Assembly (NCBI RefSeq): GCF_015752205.1
Contig: NZ_JADOVG010000006.1
Location: 62,001-126,000, forward strand
DNA from: Polaromonas sp. CG_9.7
Lineage (GTDB): Bacteria > Pseudomonadota > Gammaproteobacteria > Burkholderiales > Burkholderiaceae_C
Reading direction: 5' to 3'
DNA length: 64,000 bases
Shown here: one piece after another, positions 46,894 through 57,146 of the stretch
Layout: each line of letters starts with the position of its first letter
Numbering within the stretch: the stretch's first letter is position 1
The notes under the pieces: model-generated
The model's input: only the letters and a program-made list of their open reading frames with translations
What the model was told of the DNA's origin: nothing
Database searches by the model: none
Made by a program: the position numbers and the translations under genes

Positions 46894-47853
46894 ATGCCAG
46901 CCATCTCATTCCAGTCCGTCTGCAAAACCTATCCTCTCGCGCGAAACCAGTCTGGCACCGTTCTCAAGGCCCTGGACCATGTGAGCTTTGACATCCAGCA
47001 GGGCGAATTCTTCGGCTTGCTGGGACCCAACGGCGCCGGCAAAACCACCCTTATCAGCATTTTGGCAGGACTGTCGCATGCCAGCAGTGGCCATGTCCTG
47101 GTGCATGGCAGCGACGTGCTGCTCGACTATGCCAATGCCCGTCGCAAACTGGGCGTGGTGCCGCAAGAACTGGTGTTTGACCCTTTTTTTACCGTGCGCG
47201 AAGCGTTGCGCATCCAGTCGGGCTATTTCGGTATCAAGCGCAACGACGACTGGATTGACGAATTGCTGGAAAACCTGGGCTTGGCCGACAAGGGAAACGC
47301 CAACATGCGCCAGCTTTCAGGGGGCATGAAGCGCCGGGTGCTGGTGGCACAAGCGCTGGTACACAAGCCGCAGGTCATCGTGCTTGACGAACCAACGGCG
47401 GGTGTCGACGTGGAACTGCGCCAAAACCTGTGGCAGTTCATTGCCAAGCTCAACAAGCAGGGCAGCACGGTGCTGCTGACCACCCACTACCTTGAAGAAG
47501 CCGAGGCCTTGTGCAGCCGCATCGCCATGCTCAAGCAGGGCAGGGTGGTCGCGCTGGCACAAACGTCAGACCTGCTCAGCGCAGCTTCCAGCAATATCTT
47601 GCGCTTCAAAATTGACGGTGAACTGCCCTTGCATCTTGCGAGCCAAGCGCGTATTACTGGCCGAATCGTACAGTTTCCGGCGAACAATGCGCGCGAAATC
47701 GAGCAGTATCTGGCCGCCGTCCGCGAGTCCGGACTGGTGGCCGAAGATGTGGAAATCCGCAAGGCCGATCTGGAAGACGTGTTTCTTGAAGTGATGAATG
47801 AAAAAGAGGTGAGGGAACCCAGGGCGATGGACCTTGCTGGAGCCATGAAATGA
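46894..47853 (+). CDS. ABC-2 type exporter ATP-binding protein (YadG-like)
   Basis: The 319-residue ATPase has Walker A GPNGAGKTT, signature LSGGMKRRVLVAQAL, Walker B VIVLDEPTAGVD and H-loop LLTTHYLEEAEAL. A C-terminal extension of about 100 residues follows the nucleotide-binding domain. It pairs with the permease directly downstream (4-bp overlap), like E. coli YadGH. The cargo is unknown. Its place next to mla genes is common in Burkholderiales. Confidence 0.9.
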   Translation: MPAISFQSVCKTYPLARNQSGTVLKALDHVSFDIQQGEFFGLLGPNGAGKTTLISILAGLSHASSGHVLVHGSDVLLDYANARRKLGVVPQELVFDPFFTVREALRIQSGYFGIKRNDDWIDELLENLGLADKGNANMRQLSGGMKRRVLVAQALVHKPQVIVLDEPTAGVDVELRQNLWQFIAKLNKQGSTVLLTTHYLEEAEALCSRIAMLKQGRVVALAQTSDLLSAASSNILRFKIDGELPLHLASQARITGRIVQFPANNAREIEQYLAAVRESGLVAEDVEIRKADLEDVFLEVMNEKEVREPRAMDLAGAMK

Positions 47854-48605
47854 CCGGCTGGCAAACGCTCTTTTATAAAGAAATCCTGCGTTTCTGTAAA
47901 GTCGGATTCCAGACCGTCGGCGCTCCGGTGCTGACGGCGGTGCTCTACATGCTGATCTTCGGCCATGTGCTGCAGGGTCAGGCGCTGGTCTATGGCAAGG
48001 TGAGCTATACCGCCTTTCTGGTGCCTGGCCTGGTGATGATGAGCGTGCTGCAAAACTCTTTTGCCAACAGCTCTTCGTCGCTGGTGCAGAGCAAGATCAT
48101 GGGCAGCCTGGTGTTCGTGTTGCTCACGCCGCTGTCGCACTGGCACTGGTTTTGGGCCTATGTCGGTTCGTCAGTGGTGCGGGGTTTGATGGTCGGCACG
48201 GGCGTGTTCGTCGTCACGGCGTTTTTCGACCCGCCTGGCTTCGTGGCGCCGCTGTGGATCGTGGTGTTTGCTGTCCTCGGGTCGGCCATGCTGGGCGCGC
48301 TGGGCGTGATTGCCGGCCTGTGGGCCGAGAAATTCGATCAGATGGCAACTTTCCAGAACTTCATCATCATGCCGATGACCTTTCTGAGCGGCGTGTTCTA
48401 TTCCATCCATTCGCTGCCGCCGTTCTGGCAGAAGCTCAGCCACCTGAACCCGTTTTTTTACATGATTGACGGTTTTCGCTATGGTTTTTTCGGCGTCAGC
48501 GATGTATCGCCGTGGCTCAGCCTGGTTTTGGTGCTGACCGCGTTTCTGGTTATCAGCGCCATCGCGGTCAACATGCTGCGCACCGGCTATAAGATCAGAC
48601 ACTAA
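47850..48605 (+). CDS. ABC-2 type exporter permease (YadH-like)
   Basis: The 251-residue polytopic membrane protein has about six membrane segments and the ABC-2 signature around FIIMPMTFLSGVFYSIHSLP and LNPFFYMIDGFRYGFFG. It is translationally coupled to the ATPase at 46894. A family B repeat starts at its stop codon. Confidence 0.92.
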   Translation: MTGWQTLFYKEILRFCKVGFQTVGAPVLTAVLYMLIFGHVLQGQALVYGKVSYTAFLVPGLVMMSVLQNSFANSSSSLVQSKIMGSLVFVLLTPLSHWHWFWAYVGSSVVRGLMVGTGVFVVTAFFDPPGFVAPLWIVVFAVLGSAMLGALGVIAGLWAEKFDQMATFQNFIIMPMTFLSGVFYSIHSLPPFWQKLSHLNPFFYMIDGFRYGFFGVSDVSPWLSLVLVLTAFLVISAIAVNMLRTGYKIRH

Positions 48606-48730
48606 TGACCCCACGCTTGTCGCTTGGCAGCAATGTTGGCCCCCGCGGTCGCCCACTGCGTGTGGCTTCCTGCCCCCCAAGGGGACCGCTGCGCCTGCGG
48701 TCTGGCGAATCCAGTCCCGCGGCCCCTGCT
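48605..48730 (+). repeat. Dispersed repeat family B, copy 1
   Basis: This starts TGACCCCACGCTTGTCGCTT and later has TGCCCCCCAAGGGG, GCTGCGCCTGCGG, TGGCGAATCCAG and GCGGCCCCTGCT. The same blocks in the same order occur at 55679 with small changes and an indel. The CCCC...GGGG and GC-rich blocks can form hairpins. It fills most of the 215-bp gap between the permease and bolA. Confidence 0.75.
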
Positions 48731-48820
48731 GGGTTGGAGCCGCCACGCTTGCTATGTACTGCATTGCACCCATTTTTTTTACGCCCTCCAAGGCACTGAG
48801 AATTTTTTTAGAAATCCTGT

Positions 48821-49066
48821 ATGACCAGCGAAGAACTCCAAGCCATCATTGCCGCCGGTCTGCCGTGCGAGCACCTCGAAGTGTCCGGCGACGGCAGCCA
48901 TTGGTACGCCACCATGGTGTCCAGCGCTTTTCAAGGCCTGTCGCGGATTGCGCGCCATCACCGGGCTTATGCAACGGTGGGCAACCGGATTCAGACGGGT
49001 GAGGTGCATGCCCTGTCGATGAAGACCTACACGCCTGACGAATGGGCTTCCTTGAAGGCGAAATAA
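48821..49066 (+). CDS. BolA/IbaG family protein
   Basis: The 81-residue protein matches the small BolA-type family that pairs with monothiol glutaredoxins and handles Fe-S clusters or acid stress. The signature blocks are [19 protein letters not shown] and a final [13 protein letters not shown], with the conserved His. It lies 4 bp upstream of murA, as yrbA (ibaG) does in E. coli, so it is closer to IbaG than to BolA proper. Confidence 0.92.
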   Translation: MTSEELQAIIAAGLPCEHLEVSGDGSHWYATMVSSAFQGLSRIARHHRAYATVGNRIQTGEVHALSMKTYTPDEWASLKAK

Positions 49067-49070
49067 ACAG

Positions 49071-50345
49071 ATGGACAAACTACGCATCAAGGGCGGCAAG
49101 TCACTGGCCGGATCGGTTGACATTTCTGGCGCCAAAAACGCGGCATTGCCTGAACTTTGCGCGGCGCTACTGACCGCTGACACGGTCACGCTGCAAAACG
49201 TTCCGGGTTTGCAGGACGTGACCACCATGCTCAAGCTGATCCGAAACATGGGCGTCGAGGCAGAGCGCAGCACCACTGTTGCGGGCACCGTCACGCTCAA
49301 TGCCGGCCCGCTGAGTTCGCCCGAAGCGCCGTACGAGCTGGTCAAGACCATGCGCGCTTCGGTGCTGGCGCTGGGGCCGTTGCTGGCGCGCTTTGGCGAG
49401 GCCACGGTGTCGCTGCCGGGCGGCTGCGCCATCGGCTCGCGGCCAGTGGACCAGCACATCAAGGGTCTGCAGTCCATGGGCGCCGAGATCACCGTTGAGC
49501 ACGGCTACATGCTGGCCAAATTGCCCAAAGGTCAGACGCGCCTGAAGGGCGCCAGCCTAACGACCGACATGGTCACCGTCACCGGAACCGAGAATTTCCT
49601 GATGGCTGCGACGCTGGCAGAGGGTGAAACCATTCTTGAAAACGCCGCGCAGGAGCCGGAGATCGGCGACCTGGCCGAGATGCTGATCAAGATGGGCGCC
49701 AACATTGAAGGCCATGGCACGCGCCGCATCCGCATCCAGGGCGTCGAGCGCCTGCACGGCTGCACGCACCAGGTGGTGGCCGACCGCATCGAGACCGGCA
49801 CCTTTTTATGCGCCGTGGCGGCGGCGGGTGGCGATGTCGTCTTGAGGCATGGCCGCGCCGACCACCTCGAAGCGGTGATTGAAAAACTGCGCGAAGCCGG
49901 CGCGACCATCACGGCAGGCGACGGTTTCATCCGTATCCAGGCCAGCGGCCGCATGAAGGCGCAGTCGTTTCGCACCACCGAATACCCGGGTTTCCCGACC
50001 GACATGCAGGCGCAGTTCATGGCGCTCAACGCCATCGCGCAGGGCACCAGCACGGTGACCGAGACGATTTTTGAGAACCGTTTCATGCACGTCAATGAAA
50101 TGGTGCGTCTGGGCGCGAAGATCCAGATCGAAGGCAAGGTCTGCGTCGTTGAAGGCGTTGAAAAATTTTCGGGCGCCACGGTCATGGCCACCGACCTGCG
50201 CGCCTCGGCCAGTCTGGTGATTGCCGGTCTGGTCGCCAGCGGTGAGACCGTTGTCGAACGCATCTACCACCTCGACCGGGGCTATGACCAGATGGAAGCC
50301 AAACTGCGCGGCATTGGCGCCGACATTGAACGGATGAAAGCATGA
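49071..50345 (+). CDS. murA: UDP-N-acetylglucosamine 1-carboxyvinyltransferase
   Basis: MurA makes the first committed step of peptidoglycan synthesis, adding enolpyruvate from PEP to UDP-GlcNAc; it is the fosfomycin target. The 424-residue product starts [20 protein letters not shown] and AKNAALPEL. It has the fosfomycin-reactive catalytic Cys119 in [12 protein letters not shown], so it should be sensitive rather than carry the Asp variant. It overlaps hisG by 4 bp. Confidence 0.98.
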   Translation: MDKLRIKGGKSLAGSVDISGAKNAALPELCAALLTADTVTLQNVPGLQDVTTMLKLIRNMGVEAERSTTVAGTVTLNAGPLSSPEAPYELVKTMRASVLALGPLLARFGEATVSLPGGCAIGSRPVDQHIKGLQSMGAEITVEHGYMLAKLPKGQTRLKGASLTTDMVTVTGTENFLMAATLAEGETILENAAQEPEIGDLAEMLIKMGANIEGHGTRRIRIQGVERLHGCTHQVVADRIETGTFLCAVAAAGGDVVLRHGRADHLEAVIEKLREAGATITAGDGFIRIQASGRMKAQSFRTTEYPGFPTDMQAQFMALNAIAQGTSTVTETIFENRFMHVNEMVRLGAKIQIEGKVCVVEGVEKFSGATVMATDLRASASLVIAGLVASGETVVERIYHLDRGYDQMEAKLRGIGADIERMKA

Positions 50346-50980
50346 TCACGCTCGCCCTCTCCAAAGGCCGCATTTTTGACGACATCCTGCCGCTTCTCAA
50401 GACCGCCGGCATCGCGGTGCTCGACGACCCGGAAAAGTCCCGCAAGCTGATTTTGGACACCAACCAGCCAGACCTGCGGGTGGTGCTGGTACGCGCCACG
50501 GACGTGCCGACCTATGTGCAGTACGGCGGTGCCGATATCGGCGTCGTTGGCAAGGACACGCTGCTCGAATCGGGCAGCCAGGGCCTGTACCAGCCGCTGG
50601 ACCTGCAGATTGCCAAATGCCGCATCAGCGTGGCAGTGCGCGACGGCTTTGACTACGCTGCTGCTGTCAAGCAGGGCTCGCGGCTGAAAGTGGCGACAAA
50701 GTACGTGGAAATTTCGCGCAGCTTTTTTGCCAGCAAGGGCGTTCACGTTGATTTGGTCAAGCTTTACGGCAGCATGGAACTGGCGCCGCTCACAGGCCTT
50801 GCCGACGCCATCGTTGACTTGGTGTCCACTGGCAACACGCTCAAGGCCAACCATTTGATCGAGGTTGAACGCATCATGGACATCAGCTCGCATCTGGTGG
50901 TCAACCAGACCGCCCTCAAGCTCAAGCAGGCGCCTATCCGCAAGCTGATTGATGCGCTTTCCCGGGCGGTTTGCGCCTGA
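50342..50980 (+). CDS. hisG: ATP phosphoribosyltransferase, short form (catalytic subunit)
   Basis: HisG condenses ATP and PRPP in the first step of histidine synthesis. At 212 residues it is the short form, which lacks the C-terminal regulatory domain and needs HisZ for activity and feedback control. No hisZ lies in this window. The catalytic signature [20 protein letters not shown] and the substrate segment [14 protein letters not shown] are present. It starts the his genes and overlaps murA. Confidence 0.96.
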   Translation: MITLALSKGRIFDDILPLLKTAGIAVLDDPEKSRKLILDTNQPDLRVVLVRATDVPTYVQYGGADIGVVGKDTLLESGSQGLYQPLDLQIAKCRISVAVRDGFDYAAAVKQGSRLKVATKYVEISRSFFASKGVHVDLVKLYGSMELAPLTGLADAIVDLVSTGNTLKANHLIEVERIMDISSHLVVNQTALKLKQAPIRKLIDALSRAVCA

Positions 50981-51006
50981 CATGTTTTTGTTTTCATTAT
51001 CAGGAA

Positions 51007-51030
51007 TGCTATGAATTTAGTAGCTAGTCC
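51007..51030 (+). repeat. Dispersed repeat family A, partial copy 7, overlapping the hisD start
   Basis: TGCTATGAATTTAGTAGC matches the left palindrome of family A (TGCTAT-N4-TTAATAGC). The ATG of hisD is within it, and the first five codons (MNLVA) are repeat sequence. The right hairpin is not present. Confidence 0.5.
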
Positions 51031-52357
51031 CGCCCGACTGTCGTGCGCTGATGCCACTTTTGAGTCTCAATTCAAGGACCGGCTGCATTGGTCGGCTGAT
51101 ACCGATGCGCAAATCGAGCAGCGGGTGGCCGACATCCTGGCCGATGTACAGCAGCGCGGAGATGCGGCGGTGCTGGAATACACGGCACGCTTTGACGGCC
51201 TGAGCGTCGGCGCGATGGCCGAACTCGAACTCACACAGGCTGAACTCAAGGCGGCGTTCGATGCGATTCCCGCTGCCCAGCGGGACGCGCTGCAAGCTGC
51301 CGCCCGGCGCGTCCGGACTTATCACGAGGCGCAGAAAAAAGCCAGTGGCGAAAGCTGGAGTTACCGCGACGAAGACGGCACGCTGCTGGGCCAGAAAGTC
51401 ACGCCGCTGGACCGTGTCGGCATCTACGTGCCGGGCGGCAAGGCAGCGTATCCGTCGTCGGTATTGATGAACGCCATTCCCGCCCATGTGGCCGGGGTTG
51501 GCGAGATCATCATGGTCGTGCCTACGCCCAAAGGTGAAAAAAATGCGCTGGTGCTGGCCGCCGCCTACGTCGCCGGCGTGACCCGCGCCTTCACCATCGG
51601 CGGCGCGCAGGCGGTGGCCGCGCTGGCCTACGGCACGGCAACCGTGCCCAAGGTGGACAAGATCACCGGCCCCGGCAATGCCTATGTTGCCAGCGCCAAG
51701 AAACGCGTGTTTGGCACGGTTGGCATTGACATGATTGCCGGACCTTCTGAAATCCTGGTGCTGGCCGACGGCACGACGCCCGCCGACTGGGTGGCCATGG
51801 ACCTGTTCAGCCAGGCCGAGCACGACGAACTGGCACAAAGCATTTTGCTGTGCCCCGACGCCGCCTATATCGATGCCGTACAGGAAGCTATCAACCGCCT
51901 GCTGCCCACCATGCCGCGTGCCGAGATCATCGCCAAGTCACTGACCGACCGGGGGGCCCTGATCCTGACCCGCAGCATGGAAGAGGCCTGTGAAATTTCC
52001 AACCGCATCGCGCCAGAGCACCTGGAAATATCGAGCAGCGACCCGCACCGCTGGGAGCCGCTGCTTCGCCATGCCGGGGCGATTTTTCTGGGCGCCTACA
52101 CCAGCGAAAGCCTGGGCGACTACTGCGCCGGCCCGAACCATGTGCTGCCGACCAGCGGCACGGCGCGCTTCTCCAGCCCGCTGGGGGTTTACGACTTCCA
52201 GAAGCGCTCCAGCCTGATCGAGGTCAGTGAAGCCGGCGCGCAAGTGCTCGGCCCGATTGCCGCCGAACTCGCCTATGGCGAAGGCCTGCAGGCGCATGCC
52301 CGCGCCGCCGAATTGCGCCTGAATACTGTGCCTGATATGAGAAAACCCAAGCCATGA
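51011..52357 (+). CDS. hisD: Histidinol dehydrogenase
   Basis: HisD oxidises histidinol to histidine in two NAD-dependent steps using zinc. The 448-residue product shows [18 protein letters not shown], the Zn ligands around [11 protein letters not shown], and [20 protein letters not shown] lies 5 bp before the ATG. The first five codons coincide with part of a family A repeat, so the native N terminus may have been altered. It overlaps hisC by 4 bp. Confidence 0.97.
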   Translation: MNLVASPARLSCADATFESQFKDRLHWSADTDAQIEQRVADILADVQQRGDAAVLEYTARFDGLSVGAMAELELTQAELKAAFDAIPAAQRDALQAAARRVRTYHEAQKKASGESWSYRDEDGTLLGQKVTPLDRVGIYVPGGKAAYPSSVLMNAIPAHVAGVGEIIMVVPTPKGEKNALVLAAAYVAGVTRAFTIGGAQAVAALAYGTATVPKVDKITGPGNAYVASAKKRVFGTVGIDMIAGPSEILVLADGTTPADWVAMDLFSQAEHDELAQSILLCPDAAYIDAVQEAINRLLPTMPRAEIIAKSLTDRGALILTRSMEEACEISNRIAPEHLEISSSDPHRWEPLLRHAGAIFLGAYTSESLGDYCAGPNHVLPTSGTARFSSPLGVYDFQKRSSLIEVSEAGAQVLGPIAAELAYGEGLQAHARAAELRLNTVPDMRKPKP

Positions 52358-53451
52358 CCGTGCCTGATTCCACCCTCGATCCGAAACTGAAAAAACTGAT
52401 TCGCCAGGATGTGCAGTCGATGCACGCCTACGCGATTCAGGATTCCGCCGGCATGGTCAAGCTCGACGCCATGGAAAATCCGCACCGCTTGCCCGCCGCC
52501 CTGCAGGCACATCTGGGGCAACGACTGGGTGCGCTGGCGCTGAACCGCTACCCGGACGGCCGTGTCAACGACCTGCGCCGCGCGCTGGCCGACTATGCAC
52601 AAATGCCCGAGGGCTTCGACATCATGCTGGGCAATGGTTCGGACGAACTGATCGCGCTGCTGGCAATGGCGTGCGACGTGCCCGGCGGGTCGGTGCTGGC
52701 GCCGTTGCCCGGTTTCGTGATGTACGCCATGAGCGCGCAGCTGCAGGGCCTGAAGTTCATCGGCGTCGATCTGACGCCCGACTTCGAGCTCGACGAAGCC
52801 GCGATGCTGGCCGCCATTGCCGAACACAAGCCGTCCATCACCTACCTGGCCTATCCGAACAACCCCACGGCCAACCTGTGGGACGACGCGGTGATTGAAA
52901 AAATCATCGAAGCCGTCGGCGCGCAGGGCGGCCTGGTGGTGATGGATGAGGCCTACCAGCCATTTGCCAGCAAGAGCTATGCAGACCGCATGCCGCGGCA
53001 CGGCCATGTGCTCCTGATGCGCACCCTGAGCAAGTTCGGCCTGGCTGGCGTTCGCCTCGGCTACATGATCGGTCCAAAAGCGCTGATTGCCGAAATCGAC
53101 AAGGTGCGCCCGCCCTACAACATCAGCGTGCTGAACTACGAATGCGCGCTGTTTGCGCTCGAACACCGGGATGTGTTTGAGGCCCAGGCGCAGGAACTGA
53201 TTGCACAGCGCGCTTTTCTGTTCGACACGCTTGCCGCCTTGCCGGGCGTCAAGGCCTGGCCTAGCCACGCCAACATGATTTTGATCCGCGTACCTGACGC
53301 GGCACGCACCTTCGACGGCTTGCGAAAGCGTAAGGTGCTGGTCAAGAATATTTCTAAAATGCATTCTTTGCTGGCCAACTGCCTGCGCCTGACTGTCGGC
53401 ACCGCCGAAGAAAACGCGCAACTGCTGGCCGCGCTTGAAAACTCCTTATGA
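52354..53451 (+). CDS. hisC: Histidinol-phosphate aminotransferase
   Basis: HisC transfers an amino group to imidazole acetol phosphate using PLP. The 365-residue product has the fold I signature with the PLP Lys in [15 protein letters not shown]. Other blocks are [11 protein letters not shown] near the start, [13 protein letters not shown], and [14 protein letters not shown]. The ATG overlaps the hisD stop and the stop overlaps hisB. Confidence 0.96.
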   Translation: MTVPDSTLDPKLKKLIRQDVQSMHAYAIQDSAGMVKLDAMENPHRLPAALQAHLGQRLGALALNRYPDGRVNDLRRALADYAQMPEGFDIMLGNGSDELIALLAMACDVPGGSVLAPLPGFVMYAMSAQLQGLKFIGVDLTPDFELDEAAMLAAIAEHKPSITYLAYPNNPTANLWDDAVIEKIIEAVGAQGGLVVMDEAYQPFASKSYADRMPRHGHVLLMRTLSKFGLAGVRLGYMIGPKALIAEIDKVRPPYNISVLNYECALFALEHRDVFEAQAQELIAQRAFLFDTLAALPGVKAWPSHANMILIRVPDAARTFDGLRKRKVLVKNISKMHSLLANCLRLTVGTAEENAQLLAALENSL

Positions 53452-54068
53452 CTAATTCCACCACCGATTCCTTGCCTGTACCGCGCACCGCCGAGGTCTC
53501 GCGCGACACCGCCGAAACCAAAATCACCGTCAAGGTCAACCTGGACGGCACCGGCAAGGCTGCGCTGTCAACGGGCATCGGTTTTTTTGACCACATGCTC
53601 GACCAGATCGCCCGCCACGGGCTGATTGATCTCGACATCCATGCCGTGGGCGACCTGCACATCGACGGCCACCACACCGTCGAAGACGTCGGCATCACGC
53701 TCGGCCAGGCCGTGGCGCAAGCTGTGGGCGACAAAAAAGGCCTGCGCCGTTACGGCCATGCCTATGTGCCGCTTGACGAAGCGCTGTCGCGCGTGGTCAT
53801 CGACTTTTCGGGCCGTCCCGGGCTGGTGATGAACGTGCCGTTCAAGAGCGGCATGATCGGCACTTTCGACAGCCAGCTGGCCTATGAATTTTTCCAGGGC
53901 TTTGTCAACCACGCTTTCGTCACGCTGCACATCGACAACCTGAAAGGCGAAAACGCCCACCACCAGGCTGAGACGGTGTTCAAGGCCTTTGCCCGGGCTC
54001 TGCGCATGGCGCTGGAAATCGACCCGCGTTCGATTGGCGTGATTCCTTCGACCAAAGGTTCGCTGTAA
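53448..54068 (+). CDS. hisB: Imidazoleglycerol-phosphate dehydratase (monofunctional)
   Basis: HisB dehydrates imidazoleglycerol phosphate using a Mn cluster. The 206-residue product holds only the dehydratase domain, with metal ligands in [23 protein letters not shown] and [17 protein letters not shown]. It lacks the phosphatase domain fused in E. coli, so a separate histidinol phosphatase must be encoded elsewhere. A 101-bp gap follows before hisH. Confidence 0.96.
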   Translation: MTNSTTDSLPVPRTAEVSRDTAETKITVKVNLDGTGKAALSTGIGFFDHMLDQIARHGLIDLDIHAVGDLHIDGHHTVEDVGITLGQAVAQAVGDKKGLRRYGHAYVPLDEALSRVVIDFSGRPGLVMNVPFKSGMIGTFDSQLAYEFFQGFVNHAFVTLHIDNLKGENAHHQAETVFKAFARALRMALEIDPRSIGVIPSTKGSL

Positions 54069-54169
54069 ACCGAACCTTGTCGCCGTTCGTGCATGTTTAA
54101 CTGTTTTGCGCAGGCGAAGTCTGCGCTGACAGTTATCAAACCCGTAGCAATTTACTTTTTTCCTTCTGA

Positions 54170-54853
54170 ATGTCCAATTTGAAAACGGTGGCAGTGGTCG
54201 ATTACGGTTCCGGCAACCTGCGTTCGGTCTCGCAGGCGGTCCGGCATGTGGTGCAGGGCACCGGCTATGAGGTGCGGGTCACGTCCAACCCGCAAGACGT
54301 GCTGGATGCCGAGCGCGTCGTGTTGCCTGGACAGGGCGCGATGCACGACTGCATGCTGGCGCTCGAACACTCGGGCATGCTCGGCGCCGTGCTGCATGCC
54401 GCTGGCCACAAGCCGCTGTTTGGCGTGTGCGTCGGCATGCAGATGCTGCTCGACAACAGCCACGAGGGGCTGAACGGCGCGCCCACGCCCGGCCTGGGGC
54501 TGATCCACGGCGAGGTCGTCAAGTTCGACCTGGCCGGCAAGATCCAGCCTGACGGCAGCCGCTACAAGGTGCCGCAAATGGGCTGGAACCAGGTGTATCA
54601 GGCGCATGCTGACAACGGCGCCAAGCCCCATCCGGTCTGGAACGGCGTGCCCGACGCTGCGTATTTCTACTTTGTTCACAGCTTTTACGCCTGTCCGTCT
54701 GATAAGCGCCACATCGCAGGCGAAGCAAGCTACGGCGGACGCTTTGCCGCGGCGATAGCGCGCGATAATATTTTTGCCACCCAGTTCCATCCTGAGAAAA
54801 GCGCCGACCAAGGGCTGGCGCTGTACCGCAATTTCCTGCACTGGAATCCCTGA
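54170..54853 (+). CDS. hisH: Imidazole glycerol phosphate synthase, glutaminase subunit
   Basis: HisH frees ammonia from glutamine and passes it to HisF. The 227-residue class I amidotransferase has the nucleophile Cys87 in [12 protein letters not shown], and the His/Glu pair in [16 protein letters not shown] near the start is the family opening. It lies between hisB and hisA as usual. Confidence 0.96.
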   Translation: MSNLKTVAVVDYGSGNLRSVSQAVRHVVQGTGYEVRVTSNPQDVLDAERVVLPGQGAMHDCMLALEHSGMLGAVLHAAGHKPLFGVCVGMQMLLDNSHEGLNGAPTPGLGLIHGEVVKFDLAGKIQPDGSRYKVPQMGWNQVYQAHADNGAKPHPVWNGVPDAAYFYFVHSFYACPSDKRHIAGEASYGGRFAAAIARDNIFATQFHPEKSADQGLALYRNFLHWNP

Positions 54854-54935
54854 ACCACTTCGCGCTTTCTCTGATGTGCCCCCAGCCACAGAGAATTTTT
54901 CTTCAACCTCGTTAACTGCTTTTCCTTAACCCAAC

Positions 54936-55676
54936 ATGCTTCTCATCCCCGCGATTGACCTCAAGGACGGCCACTGTGTCCGTCTGAAACAAGGCGACAT
55001 GGACCAGTCCACCATTTTCAGCGAAGACCCGGCGGCCATGGCGCGCAACTGGATTGACAAGGGCGCGCGCCGCCTGCACCTGGTGGACCTGAACGGCGCC
55101 TTCGCGGGCAAGCCGAAGAACGAGGCGGCGATCAAACGCATTCTGGCCGAGGTGGGCAGCGAAATCGAGGTGCAACTGGGCGGCGGAATCCGCGACCTTG
55201 ACACCATCGAGCGCTACCTTGATGCCGGCCTGCGCTACGTCATCATCGGCACCGCTGCCGTGAAGAATCCCGGGTTCCTGCAGGATGCGTGCACGGCGTT
55301 TGGCGGCCACATCATCGTTGGCCTGGACGCCAGGGAAGGCAAAGTCGCCACCGACGGCTGGAGCAAGCTGACCGGCCACGAGGTGGTTGACCTGGCCAAG
55401 AAGTTTCAGGACTACGGCGTCGAATCCATCATCTACACCGACATCGGCCGCGACGGCATGCTCAGCGGCATCAACATGGAAGCCACCGTCAGGCTGGCGA
55501 AGGCGTTGACGATTCCGGTGATTGCCTCGGGCGGCCTGTCGAACATGGCCGACATCGAAGCGCTGTGCGCCGTCGAGGACGAGGGCGTGCAGGGCGTGAT
55601 CTGCGGCCGCTCGATCTACAGCGGCGACCTGGATTTTGAAGCGGCGCAAGCGCGCGCTGACGAGTTGAACGGATGA
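54936..55676 (+). CDS. hisA: ProFAR isomerase (HisA)
   Basis: HisA opens the ribose of ProFAR to PRFAR. The 246-residue (beta/alpha)8 barrel has the catalytic Asp8 in IPAIDLKDG and a second Asp in [19 protein letters not shown] and [14 protein letters not shown] are family blocks. A family B repeat follows between hisA and hisF. Confidence 0.96.
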   Translation: MLLIPAIDLKDGHCVRLKQGDMDQSTIFSEDPAAMARNWIDKGARRLHLVDLNGAFAGKPKNEAAIKRILAEVGSEIEVQLGGGIRDLDTIERYLDAGLRYVIIGTAAVKNPGFLQDACTAFGGHIIVGLDAREGKVATDGWSKLTGHEVVDLAKKFQDYGVESIIYTDIGRDGMLSGINMEATVRLAKALTIPVIASGGLSNMADIEALCAVEDEGVQGVICGRSIYSGDLDFEAAQARADELNG

Positions 55677-55678
55677 CA

Positions 55679-55771
55679 TGACCCCCACGCTTGCCACTTC
55701 GTGTGCTGCGCTGCCCCCCGAGGGGGCTGCTGCGCCTACGGCCCGGCAAAGCCGGTTCCGTGGCCCCTGCT
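55679..55771 (+). repeat. Dispersed repeat family B, copy 2 (between hisA and hisF)
   Basis: TGACCCCCACGCTTGCCACTT, shortened here, is followed by CTGCCCCCCGAGGGGG, CTGCTGCGCCTACGG, CCCGGCAAAGCCGG and CGTGGCCCCTGCTT. The blocks match the copy at 48605 in order. CCCCC...GGGGG and CCGG..CCGG can form hairpins inside the his transcript. Confidence 0.75.
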
Positions 55772-55837
55772 TGCTGCATAGCCATCCCGCACATCCATCG
55801 CGCCTTGGTGGCACAAACTGAGCAAAACAATTACCCA

Positions 55838-56617
55838 ATGCTGGCCAAACGCATAATCCCTTGCCTCGATGTAACCGGCGGCCGTGTGGTCAAGGGCGTC
55901 AATTTTCTCGAACTTCGCGATGCGGGCGATCCGGTCGAGATTGCGGCCCGTTACAACGAGCAGGGCGCTGACGAACTGACCTTCCTCGACATCACCGCGA
56001 CCAGCGACGGGCGCGATTTGATCCTGCATATCATCGAGGCCGTGGCCTCGCAGGTGTTCATACCGCTGACGGTGGGCGGCGGGGTGCGCACTGTCGAGGA
56101 CGTGCGCCGGCTGCTCAACGCTGGAGCCGACAAGACCAGTTTCAACTCGGCCGCGCTGGCCAATCCGCAGGTCATCACCGACGCCTCGGCCAAGTACGGC
56201 GCCCAGTGCATCGTCGTGGCAATTGATGCCAAGCGCCGCAGCGATGAGGACGCGCTGTTGCGCGGTGCGGGCTGGGACGTGTACAGCCACGGCGGCCGCA
56301 AGAACACCGGGCTGGACGCCGTGGCCTGGGCCGTTGAAATGGCGCAGCGCGGCGCGGGCGAAATTCTGCTGACCAGCATGAACCGCGACGGCACCAAGTC
56401 GGGCTTCGACCTCGAACTGACGCGCGCCGTGAGCGACGCCGTCAGCGTGCCGGTGATCGCCTCGGGTGGTGTCGGTACGCTTGACCATCTGGCCGATGGC
56501 GTGCAGCAGGGCGGCGCCGATGCAGTGCTGGCCGCCAGCATCTTTCATTACGGCGAATTCACGGTAGGGCAGGCCAAGCGCCACATGGCCAGTCGCGGAA
56601 TTCCGGTGCGGCTCTGA
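55838..56617 (+). CDS. hisF: Imidazole glycerol phosphate synthase, cyclase subunit
   Basis: HisF uses ammonia from HisH to form imidazoleglycerol phosphate and AICAR. The ATG at 55838 gives 259 residues starting [20 protein letters not shown] with catalytic Asp11; the second Asp is in [15 protein letters not shown]. The frame is open upstream through the family B repeat, but that part is not hisF. A family A repeat follows. Confidence 0.97.
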   Translation: MLAKRIIPCLDVTGGRVVKGVNFLELRDAGDPVEIAARYNEQGADELTFLDITATSDGRDLILHIIEAVASQVFIPLTVGGGVRTVEDVRRLLNAGADKTSFNSAALANPQVITDASAKYGAQCIVVAIDAKRRSDEDALLRGAGWDVYSHGGRKNTGLDAVAWAVEMAQRGAGEILLTSMNRDGTKSGFDLELTRAVSDAVSVPVIASGGVGTLDHLADGVQQGGADAVLAASIFHYGEFTVGQAKRHMASRGIPVRL

Positions 56618-56630
56618 ATTTCAAGCGTTT

Positions 56631-56685
56631 CAGGCTGTTTGCGCTTGACGGATATGCGCTTGTAGCTATGAAATTAATAGTACCG
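56631..56685 (-). repeat. Dispersed repeat family A, copy 8 (between hisF and hisI)
   Basis: On the minus strand this reads GGTACTATTAATTTCATAGC, then TACAAGCGC, a loop, GCGCAAACAGCC. The left palindrome and the GCGC/GCGC stem with outer GCT/AGC are kept. It lies inside the his transcript in the opposite orientation to transcription. Confidence 0.75.
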
Positions 56686-56750
56686 TTATGCGCTGCATGG
56701 ACACGCCGGCCGTATCAGGATTGCCTGCCACAATCGCGGACAATACCCTC

Positions 56751-57140
56751 ATGAATTGGTTAGACACAGTCCGTTGGGACGACAAGGGCCTGGTGCCCGT
56801 CATTGCGCAGGAAGCCGGCAGCGGCGACGTGCTGATGTTCGCCTGGATGAACCGCGAGGCGCTTGAAAAAACCGCCAAGTTGGGCCAGGCGGTATATTTC
56901 AGCCGCTCGCGCGGTCGGCTGTGGCACAAAGGTGAAGAATCCGGGCATTTCCAGGTCGTGCATGAAATCCGTCTGGATTGCGACAACGACGTGGTGTTGA
57001 TCAGAATTACCCAGCAAGGCCACGAGCCGGGAATCGCTTGCCACACCGGCCGCCACAGCTGCTTTTTCAGCCTTTATCAAAATGGCCAGTGGGTCGCGAC
57101 CGAGCCGGTCTTGAAAGACCCTGCCAGCATCTATAAATAG
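56751..57140 (+). CDS. hisI: Phosphoribosyl-AMP cyclohydrolase
   Basis: HisI opens the adenine ring of PR-AMP using zinc. The ATG at 56751 ([20 protein letters not shown]) matches the family start and gives 129 residues; an in-frame ATG at 56688 would add a poorly conserved leader next to the repeat. Metal-binding cysteines appear in [11 protein letters not shown] and [13 protein letters not shown]. It is a separate gene from hisE, as is usual here. Confidence 0.95.
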   Translation: MNWLDTVRWDDKGLVPVIAQEAGSGDVLMFAWMNREALEKTAKLGQAVYFSRSRGRLWHKGEESGHFQVVHEIRLDCDNDVVLIRITQQGHEPGIACHTGRHSCFFSLYQNGQWVATEPVLKDPASIYK

Positions 57141-57146
57141 CCTGTA

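Noticed and set aside
54069..54169. Possible histidine leader peptide upstream of hisH
   Set aside because: There is no run of His codons and no terminator-antiterminator pair here or upstream of hisG.
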